From: Marinilabiliales bacterium
GTDB taxonomy: Bacteria > Bacteroidota > Bacteroidia > Bacteroidales > F082
Assembly: GCA_002869465.1 (NCBI GenBank)
Contig: PKSW01000460.1
Coordinates: forward strand, 1-6,712
Direction: 5' to 3'
DNA: 6,712 nucleotides
A program made the position numbers and the translations under genes. Positions within the stretch are counted from its first letter, which is position 1; each line of letters starts with the position of its first letter. Positions 1-6,069 of the stretch are shown piece after piece. The notes under the pieces were generated by a model, which ran no database searches, was not told the DNA's origin, and worked only from the letters and a program-made list of their open reading frames with translations.

Positions 1-1
1 T

Positions 2-589
2 ATACGAACCCTGTTGCTGCTGCTGGTACTTGCTTTTTTTACAAGCCGCTCTGCCAATATCAGCGATGAGATACTGGCCGTGAACTCCCTTTTATTTCAG
101 TTCTTTTTTATCTTCTCTTATTTCGCCGATGGCTTTGCCTTTGCCGGTGAAGCCCTTACCGGTAAAGCCAAAGGTGCAGGAGACCGTTCCATGCTGCGAC
201 TCACCGTTAGGCATTTGTTTAATTGGGGCTGGGGTGCATCCATACTTTTTGGGCTGGTATTCTTCGTAGCCTTAAAACCGCTACTGTGGATCATGACGGA
301 TAATGCAACATTGATCCATATCGCATATGAATACCGCTACTGGATTATTCTGTTGCCACTCGTTAGCGGCGCAGCTTTTATCTGGGATGGTATTTATATA
401 GGTGTCACGGCTTCTAAAGCCATGCGAAATACGATGATCATTGCCTCCGTTCTGATTTTCCTTCCCTCCTATTATCTTACTATTCAAAGTTTCGGAAACC
501 ATGCATTGTGGTTTTCGCTGCACCTTTTTATGATCTCCCGGGGTATCCTCATGTGGATCATGGCGAAAAGGGCAGTTTTCCAAGCTTAA
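2..589 (+). CDS. MATE-family multidrug efflux transporter, C-terminal part (partial)
   Basis: This is the 3' end of an inner-membrane secondary transporter of the MATE (DinF/NorM) family, which exports drugs or metabolites in exchange for Na+ or H+. The reading frame is open from base 2, so the start lies outside the window; the TTG at 14 is an internal codon, not a start. The 195 visible residues are about half of a normal ~450-residue MATE protein. Family-like features are the run IRTLLLL, then FFTSRSA, ILAVNSLLFQFF and FSYFADGFAFAGEALTGKA (about residues 40-58), which match the conserved DinF-type seventh and eighth helix region. About five further hydrophobic segments follow, ending with a short basic tail (AKRAVFQA). 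The gene ends in a hairpin terminator. The family call is confident; the substrate cannot be told. Confidence 0.9.
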   Translation: MRTLLLLLVLAFFTSRSANISDEILAVNSLLFQFFFIFSYFADGFAFAGEALTGKAKGAGDRSMLRLTVRHLFNWGWGASILFGLVFFVALKPLLWIMTDNATLIHIAYEYRYWIILLPLVSGAAFIWDGIYIGVTASKAMRNTMIIASVLIFLPSYYLTIQSFGNHALWFSLHLFMISRGILMWIMAKRAVFQA

Positions 590-605
590 TTTATCTGCCC
601 TTTTC
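565..605 (+). terminator. Intrinsic terminator overlapping the end of the MATE gene
   Basis: GAAAAGGGCAG (565-575) and CTGCCCTTTTC (595-605) form a perfect 11-bp stem around a 19-nt loop. The 5' arm lies inside the coding sequence and the TAA stop (587-589) sits in the loop. The T-run is TTTT within the 3' arm, so it is a short U-tract. It would separate the transporter from the padR transcript. Confidence 0.65.
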
Positions 606-669
606 ATCTCTAAAGCCGTTTTTAGTGATCATTTTTGAGAATTTTATTAAATTATTTTAAATGTTTTAG

Positions 670-688
670 TACTATGTATTGCATAGTA
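670..688. promoter_or_regulatory. Inverted-repeat operator, probably bound by the adjacent PadR regulator
   Basis: TACTATG (670-676) and CATAGTA (682-688) are perfect 7-bp inverted halves with a 5-bp spacer (TATTG). The repeat lies 47 bp before the padR start and its spacer contains the probable -33 promoter box, so a dimeric winged-helix protein bound here would block RNA polymerase. PadR regulators commonly repress their own operon through such palindromes. That PadR is the binding protein is inferred from position and symmetry. Confidence 0.6.
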
Positions 689-709
689 TTATTTTTTACA
701 TTATATTTG
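677..709 (+). promoter_or_regulatory. Bacteroidota-type promoter of padR-pspC
   Basis: TATATTTG (702-709) matches the -7 consensus TAnnTTTG exactly. TATTG (677-681) fits a -33 TTTG-like box with a 20-nt spacer. Transcription would begin about 715-717, giving an untranslated leader of about 20 nt before the ATG at 735. The -33 box falls within the operator-like inverted repeat. Confidence 0.65.
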
Positions 710-734
710 CAGCGTAATTTAAAATTTATCATGG

Positions 735-1070
735 ATGAAAATTGAAAAAACAAATGCCCAGATGCGGAAAGGTGTGTTGGAATTGTGTGTACTATCAGTC
801 ATTTCCGACCAGGAAGTATACACATCTGATATCCTGTCTGCACTTAAAGACGCACAGCTATTGGTTGTGGAGGGCACGGTATACCCCTTGCTGACAAGGC
901 TAAAAAATGATGGGATTTTGAAATACAGGTGGGAAGAATCCACATCGGGACCACCCAGAAAATACTACAGCCTTACAGAGCAAGGTATAGAAACGCTGAA
1001 TTCATTAACAGAAAACTGGAAACAACTGAACAAATCCGTTCAACAACTTTTAAAACCAAAAAAATCATAA
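735..1070 (+). CDS. PadR-family transcriptional regulator
   Basis: A 111-residue cytoplasmic DNA-binding repressor of the PadR family, short class with a winged helix followed by a single C-terminal dimerisation helix. The N-terminal helices (KGVLELCVLSVIS, 12-24) lead into the recognition region EGTVYPLLTRLKNDGIL (46-62), the family's most conserved stretch. The wing (EESTSGPPRKYYSLTEQG, 67-84) follows, then the C-terminal helix (about 86-107). The ATG at 735 is chosen because it gives the usual family length; an ATG at 731 is out of frame and stops almost at once. No Shine-Dalgarno is seen, as is common in Bacteroidota. The stop is 2 nt before pspC, so the two form one operon. In such pairs PadR usually represses itself and the envelope gene beside it; the inducing signal is unknown. 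Confidence 0.93.
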   Translation: MKIEKTNAQMRKGVLELCVLSVISDQEVYTSDILSALKDAQLLVVEGTVYPLLTRLKNDGILKYRWEESTSGPPRKYYSLTEQGIETLNSLTENWKQLNKSVQQLLKPKKS

Positions 1071-1072
1071 CG

Positions 1073-1705
1073 ATGAAAAAAACATTGAACATAAATATCA
1101 AGGGCATCATATTCTACTTGGATGAAGATGCTTACACGAAATTGAATGCATATCTCGAAGAAATAAAGACTCATTTCAGGAATAAAAAGGGGCAAGAAGA
1201 GATTATCAATGATATTGAGAACCGGATTGTTGAATTATTCCAACAAAAACTAAACGATAAAAAACAGGTGATTGTTATAGCTGATGTTGAGGAAATAATT
1301 GGAATTATGGGGCATCCGGTTGATTTTGATGAATACTCGGAAGAAGAGCTTACCTCGCAATTGAACCGGCAAAAAGGTAAAAAACGCCTTTTCAGGAATA
1401 TTGACGACCGCATGCTGGGTGGTGTTTGCTCGGGGTTGGGTTCCTATTTCAATATTGATGCTACAGTCGTCAGGATCATTTTTCTTCTGGCGCTTTTCAT
1501 CGGCGGCAGCAGTATATTGGTATATTTGGTACTTTGGATCGTGATCCCTCCTGCCCGAACTGTTAGTGATAGACTTGAAATGCAGGGTGACCCGGTGACC
1601 ATTTCAAATATTGAAAAAGCCTTCAAAGAAGAAATGAACGAGATCAAAGATAAGCTGGATGATCTGACGGAACAGGCCAAACAGACATTCAAAAAGAAAA
1701 AATAG
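1073..1705 (+). CDS. PspC-domain envelope stress protein
   Basis: A 210-residue protein with a PspC domain, the module of the phage-shock envelope-stress response. Three parts are visible. Residues 1-98 are a soluble, acidic N-terminal region typical of Bacteroidota PspC proteins (INIKGIIFYLDEDAYTKL, then DIENRIVELF and a DVEEIIGIMGHP segment), resembling the HAAS-like helical domain. Residues 104-163 are the PspC domain proper, with RNIDDRMLGGVCSGLGSYF and DATVVRIIFLLA leading into one transmembrane helix (about 132-158) ending LWIVIPPA. Residues 178-210 form a charged helix, possibly coiled-coil, with a poly-lysine end. The start is the ATG at 1073: the frame is open back to 929, but that part overlaps padR and would add a non-homologous stretch. 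It is co-transcribed with padR. Its partner and exact role are unknown; no pspA, pspB or pspF is nearby. Confidence 0.9.
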   Translation: MKKTLNINIKGIIFYLDEDAYTKLNAYLEEIKTHFRNKKGQEEIINDIENRIVELFQQKLNDKKQVIVIADVEEIIGIMGHPVDFDEYSEEELTSQLNRQKGKKRLFRNIDDRMLGGVCSGLGSYFNIDATVVRIIFLLALFIGGSSILVYLVLWIVIPPARTVSDRLEMQGDPVTISNIEKAFKEEMNEIKDKLDDLTEQAKQTFKKKK

Positions 1706-1746
1706 CACAGCTTGTTTGACCCTCAACAGATCTCCTCTGCTTAGTG

Positions 1747-1754
1747 TATCTTTG
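1747..1754 (+). promoter_or_regulatory. Possible -7 promoter element of mnmD
   Basis: TATCTTTG matches TAnnTTTG exactly and lies 25 bp before the proposed TTG start. No good -33 TTG box is found at the expected 19-21 nt spacing; the nearest TTTG (1715-1718) is 28 nt away. The promoter is therefore tentative, but its position argues against translation starting at the upstream TTG at 1716. Confidence 0.35.
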
Positions 1755-1778
1755 GTCAGAATAATTTTATTGTACTAT

Positions 1779-2462
1779 TTGAAAGCTCCGAAACCTCATA
1801 AATTGTTTATTACTGGGGATGGTTCCCATACGTTATCTAATGAACAGATTGGCGAACATTACCACTCCACTTTTGGCGCCATACAAGAATCGTCACATAT
1901 TTTTATACAGGGCGCTTTGGATGGGTTTCGTGAGAAACAATCCCACATCAACATACTGGAAATTGGTTTCGGTACAGGATTGAATGCTTTGCTGACTTTG
2001 TTATGGGCTGAGCAATTTGACAAACAAATCAGTTATCACGGGCTGGAAGCTTTTCCTATTTCAATAGAAATAGCAAATTCCCTGAATTATCATGAAATAC
2101 TCAATATTGATCGGCCAATATTTCTTAAGTTCCACCAGCCAACTGCTGAATCACATATGATAACAGACCGTTTCACGCTCGAAAAAGAGATCAACACCCT
2201 CGAAAAAGCTGTTTTTCCTACTGAAAAAATTGATGTCATTTATTTCGATGCATTTTCTCCTGAAGTGCAACCAGAATTGTGGACTGTGGATATATTTTCG
2301 AAACTATTAAAATCCTTGAAAAAGGGTGGCGTAATGACCACCTACTCATGCAAAGGAATTGTAAAACGTGCTTTGAAAGAATCCGGATTCCAAATTGAGA
2401 AACTACCTGGCCCGCCTGGGAAGAGAGAGTATTTAAGAGCAAGCAAGAATAAAAATAGTTAA
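1779..2462 (+). CDS. mnmD: tRNA 5-methylaminomethyl-2-thiouridine methyltransferase MnmD
   Basis: SAM-dependent methyltransferase completing mnm5(s2)U at wobble position 34 of tRNAs for Lys, Glu, Gln and others: it methylates the 5-aminomethyl group made after MnmE/MnmG. It corresponds to the methyltransferase half of E. coli MnmC (DUF752/Methyltransf_30); stand-alone copies are called MnmD. Visible motifs, numbered from the TTG at 1779: LFITGDGSHTL (9-19), GEHYHSTFGAIQESSHIFI (25-43), SAM motif NILEIGFGTGLNALL (58-72), acidic E90 in YHGLEAFP, the signature DAFSPEVQPELW (157-168), and TTYSCKGIVKRAL and GPPGKREYLRA at the C-terminus. No FAD-oxidase domain follows. There is no ATG before the conserved core. 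TTG 1779 gives 227 residues with an N-terminus like the family's; TTG 1716 would add 21 atypical residues and read through a possible promoter. The family is secure, the start is not. Confidence 0.9.
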   Translation: MKAPKPHKLFITGDGSHTLSNEQIGEHYHSTFGAIQESSHIFIQGALDGFREKQSHINILEIGFGTGLNALLTLLWAEQFDKQISYHGLEAFPISIEIANSLNYHEILNIDRPIFLKFHQPTAESHMITDRFTLEKEINTLEKAVFPTEKIDVIYFDAFSPEVQPELWTVDIFSKLLKSLKKGGVMTTYSCKGIVKRALKESGFQIEKLPGPPGKREYLRASKNKNS

Positions 2463-2499
2463 AGCTTCCTAGTTTCAATTCATCTTATTCCGATAGCCT

Positions 2500-2769
2500 T
2501 TACTTGATCCTGAAATCCTTTGCATCAAATACTGGAATTTCCTGCTTCTCCAATTTGGAAACATGCGCCCAGGTCGGGCCATCCTCGCACCAGTTAATGA
2601 ACATTTCCAGGTTCTCTGACTCTCCTGCTGCTTCTATGTAAACACTGCCATCGGGGCGATTGCGCACATGACCAGCAATATTTAATTCCTGAGCAGTTTT
2701 CTGAGTATAAAACCTGAAGCCGACTCCCTGTACTTTTCCATAGACTTTCATAATCACTGCTTTTTTCAT
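2500..2769 (-). CDS. acyP: Acylphosphatase
   Basis: An 89-residue cytosolic acylphosphatase that hydrolyses carboxyl-phosphate bonds such as acetyl phosphate or 1,3-bisphosphoglycerate. It has the normal family length (about 90) and the ferredoxin-like fold motifs in order: GKVQGVGFRFYTQ (11-23) with the catalytic/phosphate-binding arginine R19, and GHVRNRPDGSVYIEAAGE (33-50) with the catalytic asparagine N37. Nothing is truncated or missing. The ATG start at 2769 is 2 nt after the stop of the upstream 189-residue gene, so it is the last gene of a tight operon and probably translationally coupled. It converges with mnmD, 37 bp away. Confidence 0.95.
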   Translation of the reverse strand: MKKAVIMKVYGKVQGVGFRFYTQKTAQELNIAGHVRNRPDGSVYIEAAGESENLEMFINWCEDGPTWAHVSKLEKQEIPVFDAKDFRIK

Positions 2770-2771
2770 CC

Positions 2772-3341
2772 TTACATCTCCAGTCGTTTTGTAATCAGCG
2801 TATCCAGTTTTTTAAACAACTGATCCGGTAACATGACCCTCCAAGCCAGATCATCGAATTTCCCACCCAGGGCAATGTAATAATCGAGGTTCGCATCCAC
2901 GAAGTCCTTGATCACATGCCACCTGAAATTCAGCCCGATGATCCAACCTTCACCAATATTATCCACCCATTCTTCGTAGTAATCTGAAGTATCGGCATGA
3001 AAAGTCAACACGTTTTCGCCAATTAAAATAAAGTAGATGATCTCCTGTTCTATCAGTTCCTCAATCACATTCCGATACAAGTACATTATATCGTTATAAA
3101 TGGCATCATTCCACTCCCCTATCAATTCGATAACGCAATAATGCAAATCGTAACTTACATAGAGAATTTTCAGGTAGAGTGTGGCCGAATCAAATTTATC
3201 CCACTGCGGATGGATAAAATAATCATAGATAGCATTAGTGAATTCAAACTCGCTGTATTGCTGCCCGTAAAAAGGCGAAAGCGGGTCTTCGGAAGCAATA
3301 TAGAGATTTCGCCAGTTGTAATATGGTTCAATTTCATGCAT
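2772..3341 (-). CDS. Uncharacterised acidic, aromatic-rich protein (operon with crcB and acyP)
   Basis: A 189-residue soluble protein whose function I cannot name. It has no signal peptide, membrane segment or recognisable catalytic motif. It is rich in Tyr, Trp, Phe, Asp and Glu, with segments such as EPYYNWRNLYIASED (5-19), IELIGEWNDAIYNDIMYLYRNVIEELIEQ (about 71-99, in two adjoining stretches), FILIGENVLTFH (104-115), YYEEWVDNIGEGWIIGLNFRWHV (121-143, in parts) and LDYYIALGGKFDDL (152-165). Alternating hydrophobic strands and amphipathic helices suggest a compact alpha/beta fold. From memory, similar proteins occur as conserved hypotheticals in other Bacteroidota; I could not verify this. 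It starts with ATG at 3341, 4 nt after the crcB stop, and ends 2 nt before acyP, so it is certainly part of this operon. The reading frame is well supported; the role is unknown. Confidence 0.85.
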   Translation of the reverse strand: MHEIEPYYNWRNLYIASEDPLSPFYGQQYSEFEFTNAIYDYFIHPQWDKFDSATLYLKILYVSYDLHYCVIELIGEWNDAIYNDIMYLYRNVIEELIEQEIIYFILIGENVLTFHADTSDYYEEWVDNIGEGWIIGLNFRWHVIKDFVDANLDYYIALGGKFDDLAWRVMLPDQLFKKLDTLITKRLEM

Positions 3342-3345
3342 AGGG

Positions 3346-3720
3346 TCAATACACCAATTTCGTCAAATAGTAACCTCCAAAAGCCAGGCTGATACCAATA
3401 ACATTGGTACCTAAAATATACAACACCATATTCCGAAATTCCCCTTCTTTTGAAAGGCTGAAAACATCGAATGCGAAAGTAGAAAAAGTGGTGAAACTTC
3501 CCAAAATACCAATAAAAATAAACAAGCGTACTCCTGATGAGATATGGTATTTATCGAACAGTCCCCACAGCAATCCTATGAGTAACGAACCAAGCAGATT
3601 TACCAGCAACGATGCCCACGGAAAATGACTCTGATGAAACTTATCGAAATAATAATAGATCAGGTAACGTGAAACGGCACCTATACTTCCGCCAAATGCG
3701 ACAGCTATAATTTTATCCAT
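3346..3720 (-). CDS. crcB: Fluoride ion channel CrcB/Fluc
   Basis: A 124-residue inner-membrane fluoride exporter. Fluc proteins work as antiparallel dimers that let F- leak out of the cytoplasm and so protect enolase and pyrophosphatase. Four hydrophobic helices are visible (about 2-24, 34-56, 64-86 and 97-120). Conserved motifs are GGSIGAVSRYL (10-20) with R18, SLLVNLLGSLLIGLL (37-51) with the pore asparagine N41, and GILGSFTTFSTFAFD (71-85), which holds the Phe-box pair F79 and F82 and the central Na+-site region. Length is normal. The ATG shares its A with the TAA stop of the DUF493 gene (TAATG), a classic translational-coupling overlap. I see no fluoride riboswitch upstream; expression appears to depend on the operon promoter. 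Confidence 0.95.
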   Translation of the reverse strand: MDKIIAVAFGGSIGAVSRYLIYYYFDKFHQSHFPWASLLVNLLGSLLIGLLWGLFDKYHISSGVRLFIFIGILGSFTTFSTFAFDVFSLSKEGEFRNMVLYILGTNVIGISLAFGGYYLTKLVY

Positions 3721-4025
3721 TACAGTGCAAATTTGAGGCCTTCAACCCTTTTTAAATCGTCATATAAATTATCCATCTGCTCTTGGGCATCAAGGGTAAC
3801 TGTATATGTATAACTAATATAAGTGCCTTTACTACTCACCTTATCTGCAACAAATTGAAATTTAATTTTCAGTTTCCTAAATATGGTTTCAAGTTTTTCC
3901 TTATTACCAGAATGATCCCCCTCTTCGACCATCACTGCCTTCAATTCAAATGTAACCGGAAATTCAATTTTTTTATCTTTTAAGAAATCCGCGTTTGCTG
4001 CATTCCCATTCGTATTCATTCCCAT
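3720..4025 (-). CDS. DUF493 (YbeD-like) family protein
   Basis: A 101-residue small cytosolic protein of the DUF493/UPF0250 family, typified by E. coli YbeD, with an ACT-like alpha/beta fold and no established biochemical function. The C-terminal half carries the family signature: SSKGTYISYTYTVTLDAQEQMDNLYDDL (64-91, given here as one span, with the core SSKG-Y then TVT then EQ-DNLY), followed by a hydrophobic end (VEGLKFAL). The first part (FPVTFELKAVMV, 22-33) supplies the first strand, and residues 1-15 form a disordered Asn/Gly/Ala-rich leader. Two in-frame ATGs exist, at 4025 and 4019; the first is chosen because it lies 2 nt after the lpxR stop. It overlaps crcB by one base. Family assignment is good; function is unknown. 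Confidence 0.8.
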   Translation of the reverse strand: MGMNTNGNAANADFLKDKKIEFPVTFELKAVMVEEGDHSGNKEKLETIFRKLKIKFQFVADKVSSKGTYISYTYTVTLDAQEQMDNLYDDLKRVEGLKFAL

Positions 4026-4027
4026 TT

Positions 4028-5248
4028 TTAAAAATTTGCGACCAACTTTATGCGGCCATATCCAAAATATTTTGCGCCTTTAAATTCGGGTGTAAGATAT
4101 ATATTTTCCAGTTCCACACCCAGGTTGTCATAATAAAGAGCTACGCCCATGCTCCCTGTAAATACCACCCGGTTTATATCGCTGTTTTCCAACACATATG
4201 GACTGTTATTATCAAACATACTGCCTTGCAAAGTAGCATCGTAAACTACTAAGTCTGTATTTGCTGTCATAAAAAACCAGTATTGCAATTGCCTTCTTTT
4301 GGCTTGGTTACAGCAGATGGTCATGGGTCCCCGGTATACGGGTAAAAAGCTACCGGCCCTCCATCGCAAGCCACCCCCTATTTTATCATACAAAGTACCC
4401 AAATTCGTCTGTCCGACTGCATTCAACTCGAAGTTAGATGAACCGTACAAACCTTTTTCGATACGGAAATAATAATTGATCAAAAAGCTGTTTTGCAGCT
4501 GGTATTTCCAGCCTGTTGGTTCCAGTGTATGCACCGTTGATTGCACCTTTTCACCAAAAGCTAAAGGCCCTATTACTCCGATATCGAGTGCACTTTTTAT
4601 TTGTATTTTTTTCTTCAGATGGTAGCTTTCCCTGAATTGTCCCACGGTAAGATACGACGCAAAAGGCCGGTCGCCATATTCAATTCCGGTCGCTTCCGGG
4701 TTGATGGGTGTATAGATATTCTGTGTGATTGAAAAGCCACTGATATCAATATCGTTCGTTTTTAAGCCTAAAAGCATCTTATTAACCGGTGAACTTTTTG
4801 CGATTGGCAATACCATCTCGATCCTTGCCCCATTGGTATAATAGTAGTCGGTATTATTAAAAATATCATTGTCAAAAATGATGTTCACCATCAGCGGGAA
4901 CACTTCCATTTCAGTCAGTTCAGTATTTGTGGTTTTTATTTTTGATGATACATGGTTTTCATGACGAATATTCTTCGGGATGACTTCTGTCATAGGTGCA
5001 TCCACAAATTCCCCGATGGTATGCCTGACAGAAGTACTGTACTGAAATTTATAATTTGATCGGGATTCCGTAACAATTGAAATTGCGGGTGATCTTTTCT
5101 CAATTGGAGCGATAGTTTCCTGGATCCGTTCCGATAACTCAGTTTCTTTATTTTCAATTACCTTGTGTTGCTTTTCCGTTTGCTGGCAAGCCAACAGGAT
5201 CACGAAAAGTAAGAATATGCAAATGCTATGTAAGTTTCTTTTCAACAC
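4028..5248 (-). CDS. LpxR-like lipid A 3'-O-deacylase, predicted outer-membrane lipoprotein
   Basis: A 406-residue protein of the LpxR/DUF2219 family: calcium-dependent outer-membrane beta-barrel enzymes that remove the 3'-acyloxyacyl chain of lipid A. The barrel domain covers about residues 117-406. Family motifs are FDNDIFNNTDYYYTNG (125-140) with N127-D128 and T138, matching the active-site N-D and YTxG segments; YGDRPFASYL (191-200); DIGVIGPLAFGEKVQSTVH (222-240) with the catalytic-type H240; and GWKYQL (246-251). The chain ends in Phe, as outer-membrane barrels do. Unusually, the N-terminus has a basic, hydrophobic signal with a lipobox (LLAC, C21) followed by a ~95-residue polar linker, so it should be a lipid-anchored barrel. 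The start is GTG at 5248 (TTG at 5245 is possible). It heads the tight five-gene run. A tandem cysteine pair (C312-C313) is also notable. Activity is inferred from family. Confidence 0.85.
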   Translation of the reverse strand: MLKRNLHSICIFLLFVILLACQQTEKQHKVIENKETELSERIQETIAPIEKRSPAISIVTESRSNYKFQYSTSVRHTIGEFVDAPMTEVIPKNIRHENHVSSKIKTTNTELTEMEVFPLMVNIIFDNDIFNNTDYYYTNGARIEMVLPIAKSSPVNKMLLGLKTNDIDISGFSITQNIYTPINPEATGIEYGDRPFASYLTVGQFRESYHLKKKIQIKSALDIGVIGPLAFGEKVQSTVHTLEPTGWKYQLQNSFLINYYFRIEKGLYGSSNFELNAVGQTNLGTLYDKIGGGLRWRAGSFLPVYRGPMTICCNQAKRRQLQYWFFMTANTDLVVYDATLQGSMFDNNSPYVLENSDINRVVFTGSMGVALYYDNLGVELENIYLTPEFKGAKYFGYGRIKLVANF

Positions 5249-5270
5249 CGGTTTTAACAGATACTTATGA

Positions 5271-5300
5271 CAAAATTAATTGATTTTCAAAATAATGCAA
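5271..5300 (-). promoter_or_regulatory. Bacteroidota-type promoter of the lpxR-acyP operon
   Basis: Read on the minus strand, TAATTTTG (5278 down to 5271) matches TAnnTTTG exactly, and a TTG (5300-5298) lies 19 nt upstream as a -33 box. Transcription would start near 5264, leaving a leader of about 16 nt before the GTG at 5248. It lies in the 68-nt gap after rdgB, so the lpxR run probably has its own start in addition to any read-through. Confidence 0.5.
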
Positions 5301-5329
5301 GTAAAAACAAAGCATATCAGCCGTTATGC
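5301..5329 (-). terminator. Weak terminator-like hairpin after rdgB
   Basis: On the minus strand GCATA (5329-5325) and TATGC (5316-5312) form a 5-bp stem around an 8-nt loop that contains the rdgB stop, followed by the T-rich tract TTTGTTTTT. The stem is short and AT-rich, so termination would be partial at best. Confidence 0.3.
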
Positions 5330-5898
5330 AGCAGGAAATCAGCCAGTTTTTGAATGGCCTTAGCCCGGTGGCTGATGCTGTTTTTCATGTTGGCATTCAT
5401 CTCGGCGAAAGTTTGTGTATATCCATCCGGAACAAAAACCGGGTCGTAGCCAAAACCACCACTTCCTTTTCGCTCATGGATGATCTTACCTTCAATAGCA
5501 CCTTCAAACAGGTATTCTTTACCTTCCATTACCAATGAAACAACTGTCCTGAAGCGTGCCTTGCGCTTATCTATACCCTCCATTTGCTGCAATAACTTAT
5601 CTACATTCTGCTCATAGCTGGCATTTTCGCCTGCATAGCGCGCCGAGTAAACGCCTGGCTTTCCATCCAGTGCATCCACTTCTAAGCCTGTATCATCTGC
5701 AAAGCAATCTGTTTGATATTGGTTGACCACGTAATGCGATTTAATAGATGCATTCTCCTCCAATGTTGTCCCCGTTTCGGGTATTTCCTTATGGCATCCA
5801 ATATCAGCCAGTCCTGCCACTTCAAATTTCTGCTGCAAAATGGCACGCACTTCTTCTAATTTATGCGGATTATTGGTAGCAAAAACCAGTTTCTTCAT
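5317..5898 (-). CDS. rdgB: Non-canonical purine NTP pyrophosphatase (RdgB/HAM1, XTP/dITP diphosphatase)
   Basis: A 193-residue cytosolic house-cleaning enzyme that hydrolyses XTP, ITP and dITP to the monophosphate plus PPi, keeping deaminated purines out of DNA and RNA. Length is normal for the family. Motifs in order: FATNNPHKLEE (6-16), the nucleotide/Mg site; EENASIKS (47-54); FADDTGLEVDALDGKPGVYSAR (66-87) with D68/D69, the catalytic metal and base region; ARFRTVVSLV (114-123); ERKGSGGFGYDPVFVP (142-157); TFAEMNANMKNSISHRAKA (163-181), the SHR base-recognition motif. Nothing is missing. The ATG at 5898 gives the canonical N-terminus MKKLVFATNN. The gene begins the minus-strand block but has a 68-nt gap with a terminator-like hairpin and a promoter before lpxR, so it may be only partly co-transcribed. 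Confidence 0.95.
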   Translation of the reverse strand: MKKLVFATNNPHKLEEVRAILQQKFEVAGLADIGCHKEIPETGTTLEENASIKSHYVVNQYQTDCFADDTGLEVDALDGKPGVYSARYAGENASYEQNVDKLLQQMEGIDKRKARFRTVVSLVMEGKEYLFEGAIEGKIIHERKGSGGFGYDPVFVPDGYTQTFAEMNANMKNSISHRAKAIQKLADFLLHNG

Positions 5899-6046
5899 AG
5901 GATTGAATTAAGCGGCTAAAATAATCAGAAATTATTTGCTAACTTTGGGAGTAAGAAACCCGGAGACTGAACTTTGCGAACGGCTATCAAACATAAAACA
6001 TGAACATATCCGGAAAATAACACCGATAATGTGTACATTTAGTGAA

Positions 6047-6064
6047 CATATAACGAGTTGTATG
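6047..6064. repeat. Near-perfect palindrome at the left edge of the VanZ-like unit
   Basis: CATATAAC (6047-6054) and GTTGTATG (6057-6064) are inverted halves with 7 of 8 matches and a 2-bp centre. The right half overlaps the arm that is repeated in inverse orientation after the gene. The AAC/GTT arrangement recalls recombination core sites, but no fuller site is recognisable. Confidence 0.45.
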
Positions 6065-6069
6065 GCATA
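6057..6069 (+). repeat. Left arm of a 13-bp inverted repeat flanking the VanZ-like gene
   Basis: GTTGTATGGCATA pairs as an inverted repeat with TACGCCATACAAC at 6553-6565, with 12 of 13 matches and a perfect 10-bp core (GTTGTATGGC/GCCATACAAC). The arms lie 483 bp apart and enclose exactly one gene. Confidence 0.7.

Noticed and set aside
281..607. Minus-strand 108-residue open frame opposite the MATE gene
   Set aside because: Its sequence has no domain character and it is antisense to a clear transporter; a shadow frame.
929..1072. Upstream extension of the pspC reading frame
   Set aside because: It overlaps padR in another frame, has no PspC-like sequence, and the ATG at 1073 gives the family-typical N-terminus.
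1678..1718. CAAACA/TGTTTG inverted repeat as a pspC terminator
   Set aside because: Only 6 bp with a 29-nt loop and no T-run; not above chance in AT-rich sequence.
2461..2503. AAAGCT/AGCCTTT pairing as a bidirectional terminator between mnmD and acyP
   Set aside because: Short, bulged and with a loop of about 30 nt; no convincing stem or U-tract despite the convergent arrangement.
5899..6000. Fluoride riboswitch or other leader RNA for the minus-strand operon
   Set aside because: I looked upstream of rdgB, lpxR and crcB and found no conserved riboswitch core; crcB has no leader at all because it overlaps the preceding gene.
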